A stretch of DNA of 45,138 nucleotides from Lachnospiraceae bacterium UBA3732 (GTDB taxonomy: Bacteria; Bacillota; Clostridia; Lachnospirales; Lachnospiraceae): positions 1-45,138 of the forward strand of contig DFHD01000115.1 in NCBI GenBank assembly GCA_002372545.1, given 5' to 3'. Each line of letters opens with the position of its first letter. The first letter of the stretch is position 1. Under the pieces are notes generated by a model that was given only the letters and a program-made list of their open reading frames with translations, made no database searches and was not told where the DNA came from. Below are positions 41,716 through 45,138 of this stretch, piece by piece. The translations under genes were made by a program, and so were the position numbers.

Positions 41716-43644
41716 ATGAAACGAGTTGCGCTTCTGATGGAAAGCTGGAAAAGGGCGTTTACCTATGCATGGCCCTCCGGCATCCTGAAAAAAATTAATG
41801 AGACCGGCGAGGATATAAGTCTGTATATTTTTAACGCCTCAGCGAACTGGAGTCAGGATACGGAATATAACCGGGGCGAGCATAATATTTTCCGGCTTCC
41901 CGACCTTACGGAATTTGACGGCATTCTGGTGGATCTGAACAATACGGCGGATCAGGGCGTTCTTCGGGAAACACTGGACAGGATCCGAAGCTCCGGCGTC
42001 CCGGCAGTGGCGCTGAATAACCGGTTCCCGGGTCTTTACAGCGTGGGCATCAATAATAAGCTGGCCATGCGGGAGATCCTGCAGCACCTTTGGGTCAGCC
42101 ATGACTGCCGCCGATTCTGGTTCATTATGGGGCCGGAGGATAATTTTGAGAACCGGGAGAGGGAGAGTGCCATCCTGGATTTTCTGACAGAGAAGAAGAT
42201 CCCCGGAGAAGATACCGCTTTTTATTATGAGGATTTTGATCATAATACAGGCGTGCATGGTTTCCGGCAGCTGTACGAGAGCCGGAATGCGCTTCCGGAT
42301 GCCATCGTCTGCGCCAATGATAATATCGCTGTGGGCGTACTGTCAGAGGCGGAACGTCAGGGCAGGATAGCACCCGATGACTTTCTCATCACCGGGTTTG
42401 ATGACCTGGATAAATCCCGGTATTATACTCCGCGGATCACAACCGTGAGCTTTACCCGGGAGGATGCAGGGTATGAGAGCATGTCGCTCCTCATGGATAT
42501 CTGGAACGGATATCAGCCGGAGCAGGAAAGATTTACCAGGAGCCGGACCATCCTCTGGGAAAGCTGCGGATGCCGGATCCGGCATGCCAGCGATATGCGA
42601 AAGAAGATGAAGGAGAATATCCTCTGGAGTGCGGAGGAATCCTATTTTGAAGCGAATAAGCTGGCTCTTGAGTCCCGCATGATGCAGGCCGCAACCATAC
42701 AGGAGCTGATGCAGGCCATTCCGGACAGCATCCCCTCCTTCCACTGCGACAGCATGCATCTGGTGGTGGATAAGAGCTTTTCCCTGCTGGACCGGGAAAG
42801 AGATGCCTTTGATTTTGAACGGCGTTCCCAGGAAATGGATGAAAGCCTTCTCCGTGATGCATGGCCGTCGGAGATGGACGTGATGCTGGCCTATGAAAAC
42901 GGCAGGCTGAGGTCCGTTGGGGGCGGGCATGTTTCCGGCCTGTTTCCCTTCTTTAATACGGAGAAGAAGGGACAGACCTTCCTGTTCCTGCCGATCCATT
43001 TCCGGGGAAGATGCGTGGGATATCTGGCGGTCGAGAACGCGGTTTATTTGATGGAACATCAGTTCGTCTTTGCCGTGGTTCATGCCCTTTCCACAGGCAT
43101 GGAACAGTTGTATAATAAGAGAAGGATGGCCAATCTGAATAAAGCGCTCAGCATCCTGTATAACCATGATTCCATGACCAGACTGTATAACCGGACGGGC
43201 TATGAGGAGTTTGCGGAACGGTTTTACCAGAAGCTGCTGGATGAATATTCCGGGGCCTCTGTCATCTATATGGATCTCGACCGGCTGAAGGAGATCAATG
43301 ATTCCTGCGGGCATGAAGCAGGAGATTATGCGATCCTTTGTGTGGCGGATCTTTTGCGGCGCTTTACGACAGAGGATACCATGTGCTTCCGGCTGGGCGG
43401 AGATGAATTTCTGGTCCTTTCCCGGGAAACGGATGAGTCCGAGTTGAGAAGAAAGCTGGGACGTATCCGGGAAGAGCTGCTCATGATGCAGAAGGAAAAG
43501 AATATTCCCGTGGAATTCAGCGTCAGCGCCGGATATGTGATCGCCGGGCCGGAGGAAAGGGATGACCTGGAACGGCTGGTACAGGAGGCGGATGACCGGA
43601 TGTACAGGCAGAAGATCAGCCGAAGGGTGAACCGGGGTGCATAA
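41716..43644 (+). CDS. LacI-like sugar-sensor / GGDEF fusion (putative diguanylate cyclase)
   Basis: A 642-residue cytoplasmic protein. Residues about 1-295 form a LacI/GalR-type periplasmic-binding-like sensor (VALLMESWKRAFTYAWPSGI, DAIVCANDNIAVGVLSEAE, ITGFDDLDKSRYYTPRITTV). No helix-turn-helix precedes it. Residues about 300-470 look like a GAF-type module. Residues about 475-640 are a GGDEF domain with DSMTRLYNRTGYEEF, YMDLDRLKEIND and an intact GGDEF at 561-565. No RxxD inhibitory site lies five residues upstream of the signature. Cyclase activity is therefore likely, perhaps controlled by a galactoside. The start at 41716 follows GGAGGCGAAGGAG. It is 34 bases downstream of GH53. Confidence 0.9.
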   Translation: MKRVALLMESWKRAFTYAWPSGILKKINETGEDISLYIFNASANWSQDTEYNRGEHNIFRLPDLTEFDGILVDLNNTADQGVLRETLDRIRSSGVPAVALNNRFPGLYSVGINNKLAMREILQHLWVSHDCRRFWFIMGPEDNFENRERESAILDFLTEKKIPGEDTAFYYEDFDHNTGVHGFRQLYESRNALPDAIVCANDNIAVGVLSEAERQGRIAPDDFLITGFDDLDKSRYYTPRITTVSFTREDAGYESMSLLMDIWNGYQPEQERFTRSRTILWESCGCRIRHASDMRKKMKENILWSAEESYFEANKLALESRMMQAATIQELMQAIPDSIPSFHCDSMHLVVDKSFSLLDRERDAFDFERRSQEMDESLLRDAWPSEMDVMLAYENGRLRSVGGGHVSGLFPFFNTEKKGQTFLFLPIHFRGRCVGYLAVENAVYLMEHQFVFAVVHALSTGMEQLYNKRRMANLNKALSILYNHDSMTRLYNRTGYEEFAERFYQKLLDEYSGASVIYMDLDRLKEINDSCGHEAGDYAILCVADLLRRFTTEDTMCFRLGGDEFLVLSRETDESELRRKLGRIREELLMMQKEKNIPVEFSVSAGYVIAGPEERDDLERLVQEADDRMYRQKISRRVNRGA

Positions 43645-43795
43645 TGCCTTTGATGACCGGCGGAGGTGAGGCTTCTATATGTGGCTGAGAAAGCATGCTT
43701 CAGGCGGCAGGATAAAGATGTGCACTGCATGAAGACCTGCATGAAATAATAAGCAAAGATATGTGTGAAACAGGCATGAGAGAAGAGGGAATGGT

Positions 43796-45076
43796 ATGAT
43801 GAACACGATGAGGATAAAGGAAATTCTGCAGGCAGGAGAAATAGATAATACCCTGCAGGCACTTTACGGTGCGGAGGCCTTGGAAGAGCAGAGAAAAAGG
43901 TACCTTGCGGCTGTCGTCGCCTTTGAAGAAACCTTTGGAGAGGGCCGGGAGGCAGAGATCTACAGCGCTCCGGGCCGGACCGAGGTGGGCGGAAATCATA
44001 CGGACCATCAGCATGGAAATGTGTTGGCAGCTTCCATTACAGCGGATGCCATAGCGGTGGCCTCGCCCCGGACGGATGATATGATCCGGGTGCTTTCCGA
44101 GGGATATCCCATGATCGAGATCTCCCTTTCGACAGGAGAACCGGTTCCCGAAGAGGAGGGAACGACAGCGGCGCTGATCCGCGGCGTTGCGGCAGGCCTG
44201 AAACAGAAGGACCTTCGTGTGGGCGGCATGGATGCCTACGTGACCAGCGATGTGCTGGGGGGCTCCGGCCTTTCCTCCTCGGCGGCGTTTGAGACTCTCG
44301 TGGGAGATATTCTCTGGGGAATGTTTAATGAGGCCGAGTTGGATGCGGTGGAAATTGCGAAGATCGGGCAGTATGCGGAAAATGTTTATTTTGGAAAGCC
44401 CTGCGGCCTGATGGATCAGATGGCCTGTTCTGTAGGCGCTCTTTGCCAGATCGATTTTCTGGATCCGGAAAACCCGGTGATCCGGAAGGTGGAGCTGGAT
44501 CTGGATCGGATGGGCTACAGTCTCTGCATTACCGATACGAAGGGAAGCCATGCGGATCTGACTGCGGATTATGCGGCCGTACCGGCGGAAATGAAAGCGG
44601 CGGCAGCGGTTTTTGGAAAAGAATATCTTCGGGATGTGCCGAAGGAGGAGCTTATGTCTGGACTGGGAAGGGTCCGGGAGGCATGCGGCGACCGGGCGGC
44701 GCTCAGGGCACTGCACTTCGTGGAAGAAAACGGACGGGCCGTGGCGGAAGCCGAGGCGATCAAAAAGGGTGATCTTGCCGGCTTCCTGCAGGTGTTCCGG
44801 GCATCGGCAAAATCCTCCTTCTGCTATCTGCAGAATGTGTATACCAACCATGATGTGACGCATCAGAATGTGTCGATCGCTCTTGCTGTCAGCGATATGG
44901 TGCTGGGAGATGACGGAGCGGCCAGGGTTCACGGCGGCGGTTTTGCCGGAACGATTCAGGCTTTTGTAAGGAAGGATGCTGTGGAACGGTACCGGGCGGC
45001 TATGGATGGGCTGTTTGGTGAGGGAGCCTGTCATGTGATGGGGATCCGTCCTGTTGGCGGCGTCCGGGTGATTTAG
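43796..45076 (+). CDS. galK: Galactokinase
   Basis: A 426-residue GHMP kinase that phosphorylates galactose to galactose-1-phosphate, first step of the Leloir path. It has the galactose signature GRTEVGGNHTDHQHG, the ATP loop GGSGLSSSAAFE, GKPCGLMDQMA and the C-terminal RVHGGGFAGT. The start at 43796 has GAGGGA upstream; an ATG one codon later is also possible. It lies 151 bases after the sensor-GGDEF gene, so it may have its own promoter, but I could not place one. galT and galE are not in the window. Confidence 0.95.
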   Translation: MMNTMRIKEILQAGEIDNTLQALYGAEALEEQRKRYLAAVVAFEETFGEGREAEIYSAPGRTEVGGNHTDHQHGNVLAASITADAIAVASPRTDDMIRVLSEGYPMIEISLSTGEPVPEEEGTTAALIRGVAAGLKQKDLRVGGMDAYVTSDVLGGSGLSSSAAFETLVGDILWGMFNEAELDAVEIAKIGQYAENVYFGKPCGLMDQMACSVGALCQIDFLDPENPVIRKVELDLDRMGYSLCITDTKGSHADLTADYAAVPAEMKAAAAVFGKEYLRDVPKEELMSGLGRVREACGDRAALRALHFVEENGRAVAEAEAIKKGDLAGFLQVFRASAKSSFCYLQNVYTNHDVTHQNVSIALAVSDMVLGDDGAARVHGGGFAGTIQAFVRKDAVERYRAAMDGLFGEGACHVMGIRPVGGVRVI

Positions 45077-45084
45077 GTTTATGG

Positions 45085-45138
45085 GGCTTCCGGTGCCAAG
45101 GTCTCCTCTCGCGAACTCCTCAAATGTTCGCGATCCGG
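45085..45138. repeat. Long-hairpin interspersed element, copy 2 (cut by window end)
   Basis: GGCTTCC (45085-45091) is followed 24 bases from its start by TCGCGAAC (45109-45116), loop TCCTCAAAT and GTTCGCGA (45126-45133), matching the copy at 40207-40279. The right outer arm would lie beyond the window. It begins 8 bases after the galactokinase stop. Confidence 0.8.

Overview
The window reads as chromosomal DNA of an anaerobic Firmicute, most likely a gut or rumen member of the Lachnospiraceae. The reasons are strong AGGAGG-type ribosome sites, moderately high GC, Clostridia-style paralogues (zinc-ribbon membrane proteins, a long MoxR/DUF58/transglutaminase operon, a pyrophosphate-type phosphofructokinase) and a B. 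subtilis gan-like galactan locus. I saw no tRNA, rRNA, CRISPR array, transposase or phage genes. The species cannot be named from the sequence alone.

Left part (1-14.8 kb): the tail of an unidentified gene, a terminator and a malic enzyme. A tightly packed same-strand run follows: MoxR ATPase, DUF58 protein, membrane transglutaminase, a signal-less BMP-domain protein, a metallophosphoesterase, citrate synthase, two zinc-ribbon/one-TM proteins and a SAM methyltransferase. Gaps are mostly under 80 bp or are overlaps, so this may be one 13-kb operon.

Middle part (14.9-30.4 kb): a beta-glucan pair (GH16 lipoprotein plus cytoplasmic GH5); a Na/Pi-type transporter with a very long Lys/Glu/Asp tail; a YegS-like lipid kinase; a PaaI-type thioesterase; a c-di-GMP neighbourhood (EAL-PAS protein on the minus strand, a Sel1-like protein, a membrane GGDEF protein with a degenerate signature); pyridoxamine kinase and phosphofructokinase, which are divergent; a one-TM protein; and thioredoxin with thioredoxin reductase.

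Right part (30.4-45.1 kb): a galactan/galacto-oligosaccharide locus. A GH42 beta-galactosidase and a LacI-type repressor are divergent around a perfect LacI-type operator. Next comes a four-copy 129-bp array of hairpins broken by a perfect palindrome, then a ganSPQ-like ABC importer. After it come an unrecognised 613-aa protein that may be a carbohydrate-active barrel and a 70-aa zinc ribbon that overlaps it. An intergenic region with two structured elements leads to a cytoplasmic GH53 endo-galactanase, a sugar-sensor/GGDEF fusion without a DNA-binding domain, and galactokinase. The inferred logic is import of beta-1,4-galacto-oligosaccharides, cleavage inside the cell by GH53 and GH42, phosphorylation of galactose by GalK, transcriptional control by LacI-type repression, and a possible second output through c-di-GMP. 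The strongest leads for something undescribed are the HTH-less sugar-sensing cyclase, the 613-aa protein with its zinc-ribbon partner, and the structured repeats around the locus.
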